Part shown: positions 1 through 13,370 of the stretch, piece after piece
Numbering within the stretch: position 1 is the stretch's first letter
How the letters are laid out: the number at the start of each line of letters is the position of its first letter
DNA from: Spirometra erinaceieuropaei
Lineage: Eukaryota > Platyhelminthes > Cestoda > Diphyllobothriidea > Diphyllobothriidae
Length of the DNA: 64,000 bases
Assembly (NCBI GenBank): GCA_902702965.1
Contig: CACRXP010000399.1
Span: forward strand, 404,528-468,527
Reading direction: 5' to 3'
Program-made: the position numbers and the translations under genes
The notes under the pieces: model-generated
Database searches by the model: none
What the model saw: the letters and a program-made list of their open reading frames with translations, nothing else
Told to the model about the DNA's origin: nothing

Positions 1-239
1 AATCCGATGGGCTTGACAATATGATGATTTGGTATAGGCCGTGGTATGAAAGGCTGTCAAGTGACGGAATGACTTGGATCGCACAGTCAGCCCATTGAGT
101 GTTTGTGTGGGTTGCCGGACTGGTGGCCTGAGAGCCAATCAACAATGTCGCCTACTTAATAGTATAGAGTAGTAGAGTCAGTCAACAGCGTTTCATTATT
201 AATGTGGGTTTTATGGCATTGGCTGTCATTGGGAATCGA
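1..239. other. Unassigned left edge
   Basis: No coding, RNA or repeat signal is visible. The first tandem duplication begins just after this stretch. Confidence 0.4.
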
Positions 240-2049
240 AACGTCAGATCGTTTTAAGAAATACGTGTGCCCACTTGTGAAGTATGACTTTTTATTGACT
301 TTCGAAATCCTTATATATTGAATTATATTTTAATAAAACACGTGAGAACCGCGAAGTACAAACGCCGTCACTACGCCGGCGGACTATTGTGGACCAGGCG
401 GCAGAAACCGGACCTAACCACGAACGCAGTGCTCCCACCTCACGCGTCATATCTTAGGATTTTTTCTAAGGAAAGCTATACCGAATTTTACTATTTATAA
501 GAAGCATAATCGACACAGAAATTGACTGTTGTGGAACTCCACATTAAACAGGGATCCATTTTGAACACAAGACAATAACAGTAACCATTTGTCTGTGGTC
601 TATTACAGAGTCTTGAATTCAGTTTACGACGTATTCTATAATTATCAGTGTAGGTGAGTGAAATAAGAAAATATATTGGAATTATAGCAGCAATGGAAAA
701 CAAGCTGGTATATATTTTCCTGAGACGAAAATTGTAAACTGTTGTGACTATGTATGAATATGGCTGTTTATAGGTGTTTGGTGGTTACTGGAAGTAAATT
801 TTCTTCGGTGAGCAGCGCATGGAACAACAGCAAAGCAAATTGATTTGTCTTCTAAGAATGCAGGCCTACATCTATTTTACTTTACTTGGGCAACGCAAGA
901 TATAGGCCAAATAACACAACTACGTCTTGGCTAACCACCCTGTGTGAGACAAGTTCGAGTTTCTCACTATGACCGTTTCTTCCTACGCTTTTTTATGTCT
1001 ACCTTGTAAAGAGGATTGGATGTTGCTGGCGATTTTTGCAATGGCTGACTTATGTTACTACAGGTATTGGCAGATGGAGACTTTAGTTATGTTTCAATTT
1101 ATACTACCGCTAGTAATATCTCACCATCCTGTTCAATATACTGCTCAAAATCATAGCCGAGCCATCTCAAATACGTATTTTTTAATGCGAATTTGAAGAG
1201 ATTACGTTGCCTGGGTAGATAAAACTTCAACTATGTTAGTGTATTTTAACATTTCTCCAAAACCGTTCTATTGGTAAACCTTTGGGCATCTTCAAATCCA
1301 AATACGGATTTATAAAAACTAGTTTTTCTGTGAAAAGAAGAACTGTCTTCAACATACCGGAAAAGTGTATCATGTCACAGAGTTTATAATTACTTTACCA
1401 TAGCACAAAACCGTCCAAATGACCCAAGATAACAAAAAACATATCCGGGGACACAGCGAAACTAAAAATCTGAATTTTAAAAATCAAAACACAGCTCCCT
1501 TCTTCGAGCAACTACTAGCTTCATATTAAATGAACGCAACCATGCTGTAAGGCAGTTTTTTAATAGTCGCGTATTTATGATAAGGCGAATTGAGTGCTGT
1601 CTTTAAATAGTGTTTTTTTCTACAGCGTTATTTTTGTCGGCGAAACGCGGATCTGGACTTTAGGATTCTATCTGAATATCTCGCGACCGAAACAAATATA
1701 TAACCACGTTTTTAATTACTCCAGTGCACTTCTACTTTCATCGTTTCATAAACATTGCCTTTCCTGGTGCACCTTTATTAATAGTATGATCATTAGAAGA
1801 AACGATTTAAAAGCTAGCATATTCCCCATAAACTTTTGACGCACGTTTTAATTATGTACAAATTCACTTTGGGGAATAGGTTCACAATGTTCAAATATAA
1901 TGAACATTTTCAAGTGCTGTAGAATGAAAACATTAATCTCCTCATTTCAATTCTCTTCGTTTTCTAAACATGCTCACTTACGCTGATGTTGTCTATGGCA
2001 GATTCTCGGGATAGATCGCAGTTGATAGCCAGGAATAGGGAAGCGGACG

Positions 2050-2345
2050 GCGACCTTAACCCTAATCCTAAACTTAACCTAAATCCGGACCTCAAACTTA
2101 AACGTTAGCCGTTAACATTAACTGCAACCTTAACCCTATTCCTGACAGAAATCCTTAACGTAACCGTAGCTCTAAGGCATCGCTGTAAATGGCAAACGTA
2201 GCCGTAATACTGAAACCTAATCGCACGCTGAAACCCTAACCGTAACCCGAAAACCTAAGCCTAAATGCATAACCCCAACCAGAAAATCGGAAACCATTAA
2301 CCGCTAACCTAATCCTAAACTCAAACGTAAATCGAAAACCACATA
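2050..2345. repeat. Degenerate interstitial telomere-like tract (P1)
   Basis: The tract is rich in imperfect CCTAAC, CCTAAA and CTTAAC hexamers, for example AACCCTAATCCTAAAC. They resemble a decayed array of the C-rich strand of TTAGGG, the usual animal and flatworm telomere repeat. Its position inside a duplicated unit marks it as interstitial rather than a chromosome end. Confidence 0.6.
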
Positions 2346-2777
2346 GGTCAGCTGTGATTATGAAACCCCACAAACTAGCTTCAGTAAACGAACACCCTAG
2401 CCAACTGCAATATGGAACCTGGCTACCAACTGAGATCTAGCTGATTCCCCGAATACAAAATGCCTTGACCATCGGCTGTTATATGGTGTTAACGCGGATG
2501 CGTTGTCGTAAAATGCAATTCAATTAATATGCTACTTAGTAAAGTGACTTTCAGCGTAATGTTTTAATTTCGTGCAGCATGCTGAGGGAATGACGCTCGG
2601 AATATCTAAAACTGGTGTCTATCATTTCGATTGATTTCACCAAGTGGAACCAACCGGAGTCTCAATATAGCCGCTGATAAGCACGTCTTTATCCTTCACA
2701 ACATCGGCCATATTAGGATCTGGGAATATAAACTAACGGAAGTGGGATGTCATTGGTAGTAGCAGGGTAAAGCCAAA

Positions 2778-3149
2778 TTATTTTTTTCTAATTTTTGCAA
2801 AAATTGGATAAATTTTCTGGTTGCCTATTATTGCTGGTCGTATCCGAACATATGGCATTCTATTTGCTACATTTCCCCCGGTGCAAGCAATGTCGTCCAC
2901 AGACGATAAGTGACTGTGAAATCTCGACAGGCCCCAGAAGTGGTGCGATTCATTACAGCATAAGTAAATGATAAATGTAGACCGGCAAGCATTGTAAGGA
3001 CTGGTTGGCAATTCGTTAATCCACTTGACACCTACTCTAGCAAAGTACCAATTAAATGATTTGCAGAATAGAACACAAGTTGTTATCCATAGGCTACGTT
3101 TGTGTGTGCGAAGCGCCGCGTAATTATGCTTTTTTTCCGGATGCAACAA
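2778..3149 (-). other. Open frame partly shared with P2, function unknown
   Basis: This is a 123-residue minus-strand frame. Its first 60 or so residues resemble the frame at 8788-8979 in P2, including KRSLWIT and the shared tail SPYNACRSTFIIYL. The downstream parts do not match in frame. No domain, signal peptide or splice structure is evident. I regard it as a chance frame or a fragment of an unknown repeat rather than a gene. Confidence 0.2.
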
Positions 3150-4114
3150 GTCATTGCTGAGAACGCAAAGCCCTTGAATTAGCTCCGTTTTATTGCATAA
3201 ACGTTAGCAGCCAACAGGGTCCCATGCGTGTGTGTTCAGTATTCGGGTATTTTTAAAGGGGTACAATGCTCAAACGAAGAGGACCTAAGTTATTCTTAGG
3301 TAAGACAGGTGTGTTGTTCACGTTCGTATCACGCGCTCATCGGTGCGCAAACCGGGAAAATAAAATCTTCTGAGCTTTATTCCATGGAGCAGGGGCAAAA
3401 CAATCTTGAAATTTTGGCATAATAAACTTGAAATTGTTATCAATTTTCATACACCGAGGTTGTTTTATCTGATTCATGCACAACTGTGGCTGAGGTTACA
3501 TTCATCTGCAGAGCATTTTTATACCAAGCCACCTGTTGCGGTAACCGGATCATCCTTTATTATAAAAGGGCGTGCAATGCCTATTAATTTAAAAATATCT
3601 TATACAGAGGTGTTCTTATTCATGTATCACAGAACCTGTCGTCATATGACAACCAGACAAGGTCATCGTATTCGGGCAACAGAAAATAAATTCTAAAAGA
3701 TTTGTGGTAGGGACGTCGGCTTATTGTTCACCAAATGTCATCGTTGTGATTGAAATTGTCAACGTGATCTTATGAAGAAAGCTATTCCTTTAACGAAAAT
3801 GCCGATGAAACAAAGTGGTTATTTATTCTTCACTACCAGCACTATCACCAACAACGAGTCAACGAAACTTAACGCACTCAAATCCTGTTAAATAGTTTAA
3901 GAATATATATCCAAACTGTACAGTTTTGGCTAAGCACCAGACTTGTAATGGATATACCAATTTTTCGTTCGTAATCGGAGTCTTCCGGGATCGCATAATT
4001 ACGACACCTAGTGGTAATCAGGCGAGCTGTTAATTCCGATACCCATGTGATCCCACGGCAGCTATATACTATAAACTATGTAGTGTTTTCGCCACCATTA
4101 CCTTTATCTATATT

Positions 4115-4545
4115 AATTGAGAGTGTGGAATTCAGGGCGGCATTTTCAAGTGGGTCAAAAGTTTACCGTCATGTAGGCTCCAAAGAGCACTTGTTAGTGC
4201 CACTGAATCCAATTGGGTGTCAGTAAAAAGCGAAATTCCGCAGTGTTTAGTCTTGGGCCCTCTCCTCTGTCTCATCTATGTAAACGACCGCACTGCAGAT
4301 TTTAACTGCGATGCCACCATGCTTGCAGATGAACAACATATTTGGAAATCAATCAGCTATGTTCGCGACTTGTAGAAACTTTAGAAAAATGCTAATAAGC
4401 GGGCTGCATGATCCAGCGAGGGGCATTCTACTGTTTAATATATCCAAATATGCAGTCTTGCGAATTGAATCTGACTGCAGACGCTTCCCAAAACACCAGT
4501 ATACCATACATAGGGTTCCACTAGAAGCAGTGAATTCGTGCAATC
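4115..4545 (+). mobile_element. LINE reverse-transcriptase fragment (P1 only)
   Basis: Broken plus-strand frames contain RT pieces in the correct order: a FKWVKSLPSCRLQ-like segment, IPQCLVLGPLLCLIYVND (compare the motif xPQGSVLGPLLFLIYxND), then CDATMLADE (compare FADD). Only this part of the RT domain is present. The flanking sequence rejoins the P2 sequence on both sides (CATTACCTTTATCTAT on the left, TCGAGTGAGAATCC-like on the right). The fragment is therefore an insertion in P1 or a deletion in P2. It is closely related to the decayed element at 11790-13370. Confidence 0.7.
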
Positions 4546-5139
4546 TTTGACAAAGTGTTCGAGTGAGAATCCTAAATGTTGAGCCAATAAACTCCTTGTT
4601 TCAGTCTTCGTGTCCTCTTCTTCTTCTTTCGAACTGCTTCCTGGAACCAGCCTGTTAGCTTCTATTGTAAATTAATCCCTCCCGCATTATAAATTATTAT
4701 AAAAAACTGCACTGTTTGTGCCTTCACCACCTTAACCTGCATCAGTCATTGATAATGGAGTCGAGTGAGAATCCAAAACGTCGGGCCAATATACTTCATG
4801 TTTAGGTAATCGTAACTCGAACTGCTTCCTGAAGTTAGCCAAATTGTTTCAATTGTAAATTAATACCTTTTATAATTTAAATTATTACAGAAATGTAATG
4901 TACGCTTTCAAACCCATAATATATTAATACCCACGCATATATATGGTTTATTAACAGACGATTACCCCTTTAGCGCACTCATTAAAAGAAAAATTATTTT
5001 TACGTTAGAGATATTAAACGGCGTACCGTCACAAGACAACCATGTTCATATATATATTCTTAAACACTCCGAAACTGCCTATCAAGTGTAGGTAACAGTA
5101 CGTGTTCGGAATATTGCCAATTGGCCGACAAGTTTTGAC

Positions 5140-5322
5140 ATGCTCTCAAGTGTGAAAAGTAAGTTATGTGAATTCGCAAAACTGGTATTCAAGGAAGGGA
5201 GTGTCTTATGCATTCGCGCAAGGAGAGCATCGTTGGAGTCACCTTATGCGGTATGCTGCTACCGAAATTCTAGCGTGGACTATTTCGGAAAGCAACTTAC
5301 CACAAAACACGGATTTGATTAA
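5140..5322 (+). other. Open frame shared by P1 and P2, function unknown
   Basis: This 60-residue frame is mirrored at 10602-10832 (76 residues) with about 80% similar residues, both containing SLESPYAVCCYRNSS. Staying open in two diverged copies is mildly suggestive of past coding. No domain is recognised, and many differences are non-conservative. It could equally be a chance frame. Confidence 0.2.
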
Positions 5323-7884
5323 TTAATTATTTTCCAAAGAAACGCATTATTTCTCGATAAACTTGCATGACAAGTATAGCATTTAATGTTATTCACTTAT
5401 CGTTGAGCATTCAGACACCTCAAAGTAACAAACTCGGTAATAATACTTGGTGGCTGTGATTCAGATTAATCCTGAAAACCAGGAATATTGCAGACTTGTC
5501 GAACAGAAATGTCAAACAATGGGACTTCCAAATACTAAAACTTTTTCACAGTTTTTTTTCATTTCTAATGCTGGTGGGTCATAATGCATGACGGTGATTT
5601 TCCTCAACAAAATTGATTTATAGATAGTCGCATCACTTAAAATTAAAGAAAAGCCTGGTGCCTATATTGACCAAGGGGTCATTCTGAACAACTCTATTGC
5701 CAGCGAATCAGTAAATTAATATCGGAAATCTGCAAAATCCTATTTTTGCATAGTCATATGAATATTGTCAGATTTTGCTCTATAGCTTGCCCTGCGGTTA
5801 AGTGATCCAACATTCGTCAAGGGCTTATGCAGCTTATAAAGATCTCAGTCCTCTCGCCCTAAAATATGCTTTACGAGGTGTGTTATTCTTCTCCATCTGG
5901 GACTTTTGCTCTGGAATATTTTGGTCGTTGAATTTCCTACGACGAAATATCACTTCGCTGTTATATTGGAGGATGTATTTCAATCTTAGTGAAATGAAAA
6001 CCCGCACTTTAAATTTACGTCGCACCACCTGGCTCATAGTATGCATCAGCTAGGATTTAACAGCATGAAAATAGGATGGAAATTTGAATTCCAACATGTA
6101 GAACTACCTTTGAGACCACTGTCAAATTGTGCGCTCCAGCCTTACTTTCAGTCCGGTTCAAATAAAGGATCACCCTAATATTTTCATGAACGTCAGATCG
6201 TTTTAAGAAATACGTGTGCCCACTTATGAAGTATGACTTTTTATTGACTTCGAAATCCTGATATATTGAATTATATTTTAATAAAACACGTGAAAACCGC
6301 GAAGTACAAACGCCGTCACCACGCCGGCGGACTATTGTGGGCCAGGCGGCAGAAACCGGACCTAACCACGGACGAAGCGCTCCCACCTCACGCGCCATAG
6401 CTTAGGATTGTGTCTAAGGAAAGCTATATCAAATTTCGCTATTTGCCCTCGATCCTTCACCTTTAAAATGAACATAAGCGTAACAGGAACTGACCGTTAT
6501 GGAACTCCACATTGAACAGGGATCCATTTTGATCACTAGTCAACAACAGAAGGCATTTGTCTGTGATCGATTACGGAGTCTTAAATTCAGTTTACTAGGT
6601 ATTCTATAATTTTACGTGTAGGGGACTGAAATAAAAAAATATTGCGCAATTATGGCAGCAGTGGAAAATAAGCTGTTATATATTTTCCTGAGACGAACAT
6701 TGTAAAGTGTTCTGACTATGTATGAAAAATGACGGTTTATAGGCACGGCGCATGGAACAACAGCAAAGCAAATTTATTTTTTCTACTAAGAATGCAGGCC
6801 TACATCTATTTTACCTCACGTGGGCAACGCAAGATATAGGCCGAATAACACAACTACGTCTTGGCTAACCACCCGGTGTGAGACAAGTTCGAGTTTCCCA
6901 CTATGACCGTTATTTCCTACGCTCTCTCATGTCTTCCTTTTAAAAAAAGAATTTGATGTTGCTGGCGATTTTCGGAATGGCTGACTTACGTTTGTATAGT
7001 TAGTGGTAAATGCAGACTGTAGGTCTGTTTTAATTGATAGTACCGCTAGTAATATCTCACCATCCTTTTCAACATACTGCGCAAAATCATAGCCGAGCCA
7101 TCTCAAATACGTATTTGTATATGTGAATTTGAGGAGATAACGTTGCCTGCGTAGAGGAAACGTCAACTATGTTAGTTTATTTTAACAAAACAAAAATTTT
7201 TTGACCTAAGTTCGGTAAATGACCTAGCATCACAATCAGTTGCTTGGGCCGACATCATAACCTGCAGCAAAACCAGAGTGGACAGGGGCGTCCCGGTAAA
7301 AAAAATCCGATTTTTAAAAAGCAAAACACGGCTCCCTTCTTTGAGCTACTACTAACTACACATTAAATGAAAGCAACCCTGCTGTAAGGACGTTTTTCAA
7401 TAGTGGCCTATTTGTGCTAAGGTGAATTCGGTGCTGTCTTTAAATAATGTTTTTTTCTACAGCGACATATTTGTCGGCGAAACGCGGACCTGGACTTTAG
7501 GATTCTATCTAAATATCGCGTAACCTAAGCACCTATATAACTACGTTAATAATTTCTCCACTGCACTTCTACTGTCATCGTTCCATAACAATTGCCTTTC
7601 CTGGTGCATCTTGATTAATAGTATGGTTATTAGAAGAAACGAGTTAAAAGCTAGCATCATTTTCATAAACTTTTGAAGCACGTTATAATTATGTACAAAT
7701 TCACCTTGGGGAGTGGGTTTACAATGTCCAAATATAACGGACACTTTCAAGTGCTGCGGAATGAAAACATTAATCTCCTCATTTTTATCTCCTTCGTTTT
7801 CAGAACATGCTCACATACGCCGATGTTGTCTATAGTAGATTCTCGGGAGAGATCGCAGTTGATAGCCAGGAATGGGGAAGCGGA

Positions 7885-8170
7885 CGGCGACCTTTACCCT
7901 AATCCTAAACTTAACCCTAACCCCGACCTCAAACTTTAACGTTAGCCGTTAGCCTTAAAGGCAACCCTAACCCTATTCCTGACAGAAATCGTTAACGTAA
8001 TCGTAGCTCTAAGACATAGCTGTAAATGACAAACTTAGCCGTTATACTGAAACCTAATCGCACGCTAAAACCCTAACCGTAACCCGAAAACCTAAGCCTA
8101 AATGCATAATTCCAAACAGAAAATCGGAAACCATTAATCGCTTAACTTATCCTAACCTCAAACGTAAATC
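7885..8170. repeat. Degenerate interstitial telomere-like tract (P2)
   Basis: This tract lies at the position equivalent to the P1 tract, with somewhat better preserved hexamers such as CTTAACCCTAACCCCG and AACCCTAACCCTATTCC. The shared position shows that the array was present before the duplication. Confidence 0.6.
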
Positions 8171-9993
8171 GAAAACCACATAGGTCAGATGTGATTATAG
8201 AACCCCACAAAATAGCCTCAGTAAACAAACACCCCTGCCAACTGTAATACGGGACCTGGCTAGCAACTGCGATCTAGCCTCGAATTCAAAATGCTTTATA
8301 CATCGGCTGTAAGTCCGTCCGCGTTATCGTAAAACTACCAACTCAGTTAATATGCTACTAAGTATAGTTACACTTTGCGTAATGCGTTAAATACGTACAG
8401 CGTGTTGAGGGAATGACTGTCGGAATCTTTAAAACTGGTGTCTACCACTTCGGTCGATTTCACTAACAGGAACCAACTGGAGTCTCAATATAGCCGCTGA
8501 AAAGCACCTCATTATCCTTCACAGCATCGCCCATATTAGGATCTAGGAATATTAAGCAACGGAAGTGGGATGTCATTGGTGGTATCAGGGCAAAGCCAAA
8601 TTATCTTTTTTTTCGCAAAAATAGGACGAGAATTTGGATAAATTTCCTGGTTCCTTATTATTTATGGTTGTATCCGAACATATGATATGCTATTTGTAAC
8701 GCTTTCCCCGGTCCAAGCAATGTCGTCCGCAGATGGTAAATGACTGTGAAATACCGACAAGCAGCCGATGTGTCACAATTAACTACATCATAAATAAATA
8801 ATAAATGTAGACCGACAAGCATTGTAAGGACTGGTTAGTAATCCTTTAGTCCAGTTGACACCTACTATAGCCAGGTACCAATGGAATGATTTACAGAATA
8901 GAACAGAAGCTGTTATCCACAGGCTACGTTTGTGTGTGTGCGAAGCGCCGCGTAAGTATACTTCTTCCGGATGTAACAAGCCATTGCAGAGAACGCAAAG
9001 CCGTTGAATTAGCTCCGTTTAATTGCATACACGTTAGCAGCCAAACAGGGTCACATGAGTGTGCGTTCTGGATTCGGGTATTTTTAAAGGGGTACAATGC
9101 TCAGACGAAGAGGACCTGAGTTATTCTAAGGTAAGACAGGTGTGTTGTTTTCGTTCGTTTCACGCGCTCATCGGTGCGTAAACTGGGAAAATAAAATCTT
9201 CTCTGGTTTATTCCATGAAGCACACGCAAAACAATCTTGAAACTTTGGAATTGTAAGCGTGATATTGTTTTCAACCTCCATATACCAACGTTGTCTTATC
9301 TGACTCCTGCACAACTGTGGCTGAGGTTACATTGATCAGCAGAGCATTCTTATACCAAGCCACCTGTTGCGGTAACCGGATCATCCTTTATTAAAAAGGG
9401 CATGTAATGTGAATTAATTTAAAAATATCTTATACAGAGGTGTTCATATTCATGTATCACAGAACCTGTCGTCATATGACAACCTGACAAGCTCATCGTA
9501 TTCGGGCAACAGAAAATAAATTCTGAACCATGTGAGATAGGGACATCGGCTTATTATTCACCAATTGTCAACGTGATGATATGAATAAAGCTATTTCTGT
9601 AACGAAAATATCGAAGAAACAAAGTGATTATTTATTCTTCACTACCAGCACTATCACTAACAACGAGTCAACGAAACTTAACGCAGTCAAATCTTGTTAA
9701 ATCGTTTTAGAATCTGTATCCAAACTGTACAGTTTTGGCTAAGGACCAAACTTGGACTGCACATACCAATTTTTCGGTCGTAATTCGAGACTTCCGGAAT
9801 CGCATAATTACGACACCTAGCGGTAATCAGGTGAGCTGTTAATTACGGTACGCATGTGGTCCCACGGCAGCTATATACTATATACAGTGCGTTGTATGCG
9901 CCGCCATTACCTTTATCTATACCAATCTTTGACGATGGGTTCGAGTAAGAATCCTAAATGCTGAGCCAATAAGCTCCTTATTTGAGTCATCGT

Positions 9994-10090
9994 GTCTTCT
10001 TCTTCGCCTTCTCTTTCTTCTTCTTCCTCTTCTTCTTCTTCTTCTTTTTCCTTTTCTTCTTCTTCTTCTTCCTCTTTTTGTTCTTCTTTT
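9994..10090. repeat. TTC/CTT-rich microsatellite
   Basis: This is an imperfect polypyrimidine tract of TTC triplets with CCT and TTTTT interruptions. The equivalent place in P1 has only a short TTC run, so the tract expanded after the duplication or shrank in P1. Confidence 0.85.
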
Positions 10091-10601
10091 TGCGAACTAT
10101 TTCCTGGAACAAGCCTGCTAACTTCTATCGTAAGTTAATTCTATTGCATTATTAATTATTAAAAACACTGCAATCCTTGTGCCTCCTCCACCTTTACCTG
10201 CAACAATCATTGATAATGGAGTCGAGTGAGAATCCTATACGTCGAGTCAATAAACTTCATGTTTAAGTAATCGTAACTCGAACTGCTTCCTGAAACTAGC
10301 CAATTTCTTTCTATTGTAAATTAATACCTTCTATACTGTAAATTATTACAGAAATGCAATTTAGGCTTTCAAACCCAAAATATATTAATACCCGGCCCAT
10401 ACATATAGTTTATGAAGAGACGAATACCCCTAAAGTGGACTCATTAAAAGGAAAATTCTCTTTACGTTAGGGATATTAAACGGCGTACCGTCACAAGACA
10501 ACCATGTTTATCGATATATTCTCAAACACTCCGAAATTGCCTATCAAGTGTAGTTAACGGTGCGCGTTCGAAATATTGCCATTTAGCCGACAACGTTTGA
10601 C

Positions 10602-10832
10602 ATGATCTCAAGTGTGAAAAGAAATTTATGTGAATTTGTGAAACTGATCTTCAAGGAGGGGAGTGTCTTATGCATTCGCGCAATTAGGACATCGTTGGAG
10701 TCACCTTATGCGGTATGCTGCTACCGAAATTCTAGCTTATACTATTTCGGAAAGCAATTTACCACAAGACACGGATTTGATTTATTAATTATATTCCAAA
10801 GAAAAGCATTATTACTAGTTAAACGTGCATGA
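10602..10832 (+). other. Open frame shared by P2 and P1, function unknown
   Basis: This is the P2 counterpart of 5140-5322, extended at the C-terminus because the stop of the P1 copy is absent. No start context, splice sites or domain support a gene. Confidence 0.2.
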
Positions 10833-11789
10833 AAAGTATATCATACAATGTTACTGCCACTTATCACTGAGCATTCAGACAACTCAAAGTAGCAATTCGG
10901 TATTCATAATTGGCGGCTGTGCTTCAGATAAAGCCTGAAAACCAGGAATATTGCAGACTTACCGAACAGATATTTGAACCAATGGGATTTCCAAATTAGA
11001 AAACTTTTTCACAGTATTTTCATTTTCGATGTTGGTGGGTCATAATGTATGACGGGGATTTTCCTCAGCAAACTGGATTTATGGATCGTCGCATTGCTTA
11101 TAATTAAGAAAAGAAAAACCTGGTGCCTATAGTGAAAAAGGGGTCATTCTGAACAACTGTATTGCCAACGAATCAGTTAATTAATATCGGAAATCTGCGA
11201 AATCCTATTTTTACATAGTCATATGAATATTGTCATACTTTGCTCTATAGCTTGCCCTGCGGTTAAGTGATACAATATTCGTCAAGGGCTTATGCATCTT
11301 ATATAGAACTCAGTCCTGTCGGCCTAAAATATACGTTCTTTGCGAAGGATCGTTACTTTATAATTACATGATGTGCAATTCCTCTCCAGCTGGGACTTTT
11401 GTTTTGGAATACATTGGTCGTTGAATTGCGTACGACGAAATATCACTTCGCTGTTATATTGGAGGAAGTATTTTTAAGCTTAGTGAAATGACCGAGATAG
11501 GTGCAGTATATTTAAGTTTGCGACTTTGGTCGTTGATATTTATTATGTTATGTAAACTGTTCTATCTGTTTCTAGCTCAATATCTACAGCGCCCCATTGC
11601 AGGCTTATAGACATTTCCGCATTTCATGTCTATGCCAACACACGTATGAGGTATTTGCATCCGCGTGCTCTTTAGGCAGATGATGTATTTTCGAGAATAA
11701 CCAACGCAACTGGCCACAGTACAAGGACGCACCTATTGTTTCGGACACATTCGCCAATCCCATTTAAATATTAAAGGTCCTCTCCTAAT

Positions 11790-13370
11790 GGAACAGAACA
11801 AGGCCTGTCCGAACAGAGACGTTCTTATTGTTAGGGATTTTAACGCCCCCATGTATCGACAGGCAAGGTTGGATGGATTCGGTTCCACCGGGCACATTCG
11901 GAAAATGTTTGCTTGAACTAGCAGCGGAAAGACTCCATTTCCAAAATAAAACTCTCAGAACACGTGGTATGGAAGAAAAGCGTTTAAATTGCCTTGACCT
12001 GGAGCTCATTTCAGAATGTGTCACAGGTACGTGATCTCCCGCCTCTTGGAGCTAGTGATCGTATTGGTGCCCTTCGAGTACTTAATGTTATTCCAACCTA
12101 ATGCACATGAACAAGTGCAAACCAAATATCTGGAAGGGAAATGTCTCCAGCCAGTGAACGCAACCCTCGGCAATACCGTGGACAACCACGCTACAGTGAA
12201 CAATTAACGACTACTGGAGCACGTTCAACTCACAGGTCAAAAGAATCATTAATCTAAATGGTCCATTCACACAAAAGAAATTAAGCAACCGTCCGCCGTA
12301 GGTAAACTACAAATGGATTTTAGAGGAGAAATACGGTGCGAAGACGTTTTCGACTAATAGCCAGTACTGACCGCCTGCATGAATACAAGCTACATGGAAA
12401 TGTGTGTAAGCGTGAGAAAAACAGACCTTGAGTGAACTATGGGCTAGGCATATTCAAAAAACCATTGGAGCATCCCAAATCCCCTATATTTATAAATGTA
12501 GTTGCAGAAGGAATCGGCTCGCGATTCCGCCGCTGAGGCGCTGAAAGTGTCAGGCTTCTCCATTTTATTTCGGCCGGTATATCCCTTCCCCACGAACTAC
12601 GTCGTCTGAAGCCTGTCAAATCACCCGGACCGGACAGCATTCATCTAGCCCGCCTTCGAGAATCGGTTGACATACTGTATGGGCCGGTTTCCATGATATT
12701 TTGCAAGTCCATGGACTGCCAGAAGAATTGAAAACGGCTCTTATTTATCTAATCTACAAAGAAGGACACCGGCTGGAGCCCGAATACTACCGTCCTACTA
12801 GTTAGACCTGCATTTTATGCAGACGGACCCGGGCTGCGCTGCTTATGTTTTACTAACTGACTTTACTCGTAGGGAGAATAAACAAAAGCCAGAGACGTCG
12901 GCCGCTCAGTGGATTTCATCTTCTTCGACTTTAAAAAGGCAGTTGATAACATTCATCATAGACGACTCATACAGAAGATTTGAGGGTAACATTTTTAAGT
13001 GGATCAAACGTTTCCCGTCATGCAGGCTCCAAAGTGTACTAGCTCGTCTCACTACATCCAAATAGGTTTCAGTATAAGACGGCGTTCCGCAGGGTTCAGT
13101 CTTTGGTCCTCTCCTCTTCCTCATCTATACAAATGACCGTACTGCAGATCTTGAATTCGATGCCACCATGCTTGCAGATGATTACAGATCTGGAAAACAA
13201 TCAGCTATAATCTGGAAAACAAACAATCTGGAAAACCACGGTCGCTCAGTGGATGACATCTTCCTCAACTTTAAAAAGGCGTTTGATAGCATTCACGTAC
13301 AGCTGCAAGGTGAACGCAATAACTCAGGTACACAGAACCGGACTCAAATTCGGGGGTCCACGGGTTGATC
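11790..13370 (+). mobile_element. Decayed non-LTR retrotransposon (EN and RT fragments)
   Basis: Plus-strand fragments appear in LINE order. An endonuclease piece reads IVRDFNAP near 11830 (motif GDFNAP). Next come RT pieces: LKPVKSPGPDSIH near 12605, EELKTALIYLIYKEG followed by EYYRPT near 12725-12800, VDFIFFDFKKAVDNIH near 12910, GVPQGSVFGPLLFLIYTND near 13081 and FDATMLADD near 13160. The reading frame is broken many times. The RT motif-A region recurs at about 13250-13290 (VDDIFLNFKKAFDSIH), so part was duplicated or a second fragment landed here. It is non-functional. Confidence 0.8.

Larger units (their letters stand above)
240..6000. repeat. Tandem duplication copy P1 (~5.8 kb)
   Basis: This stretch matches 6189-11490 in the same orientation and order. 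Shared landmarks include the AACGTCAGATCG start, the telomere-like tract, the CACCTGTTGCGGTAACCGG block and the GAATATTGCAGACTT block. Divergence consists of many substitutions and small indels, so the duplication is old. P1 carries a LINE fragment at about 4115-4545 that P2 lacks. No protein-coding gene is recognisable; the open frames are short and mostly broken by indels between the copies. Confidence 0.85.
6189..11490. repeat. Tandem duplication copy P2 (~5.3 kb)
   Basis: This is the second copy of the P1 unit, offset by about 5.95 kb at its left end. It lacks the P1 LINE fragment and has an expanded TTC-rich microsatellite at 9994-10090 where P1 has only a short run near 4610. As in P1, nothing in it can be recognised as a gene. 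Confidence 0.85.

Noticed and set aside
2050..2345. A true chromosome end or active telomere
   Set aside because: The hexamers are highly degenerate, the tract is internal and it recurs at the equivalent site in P2.
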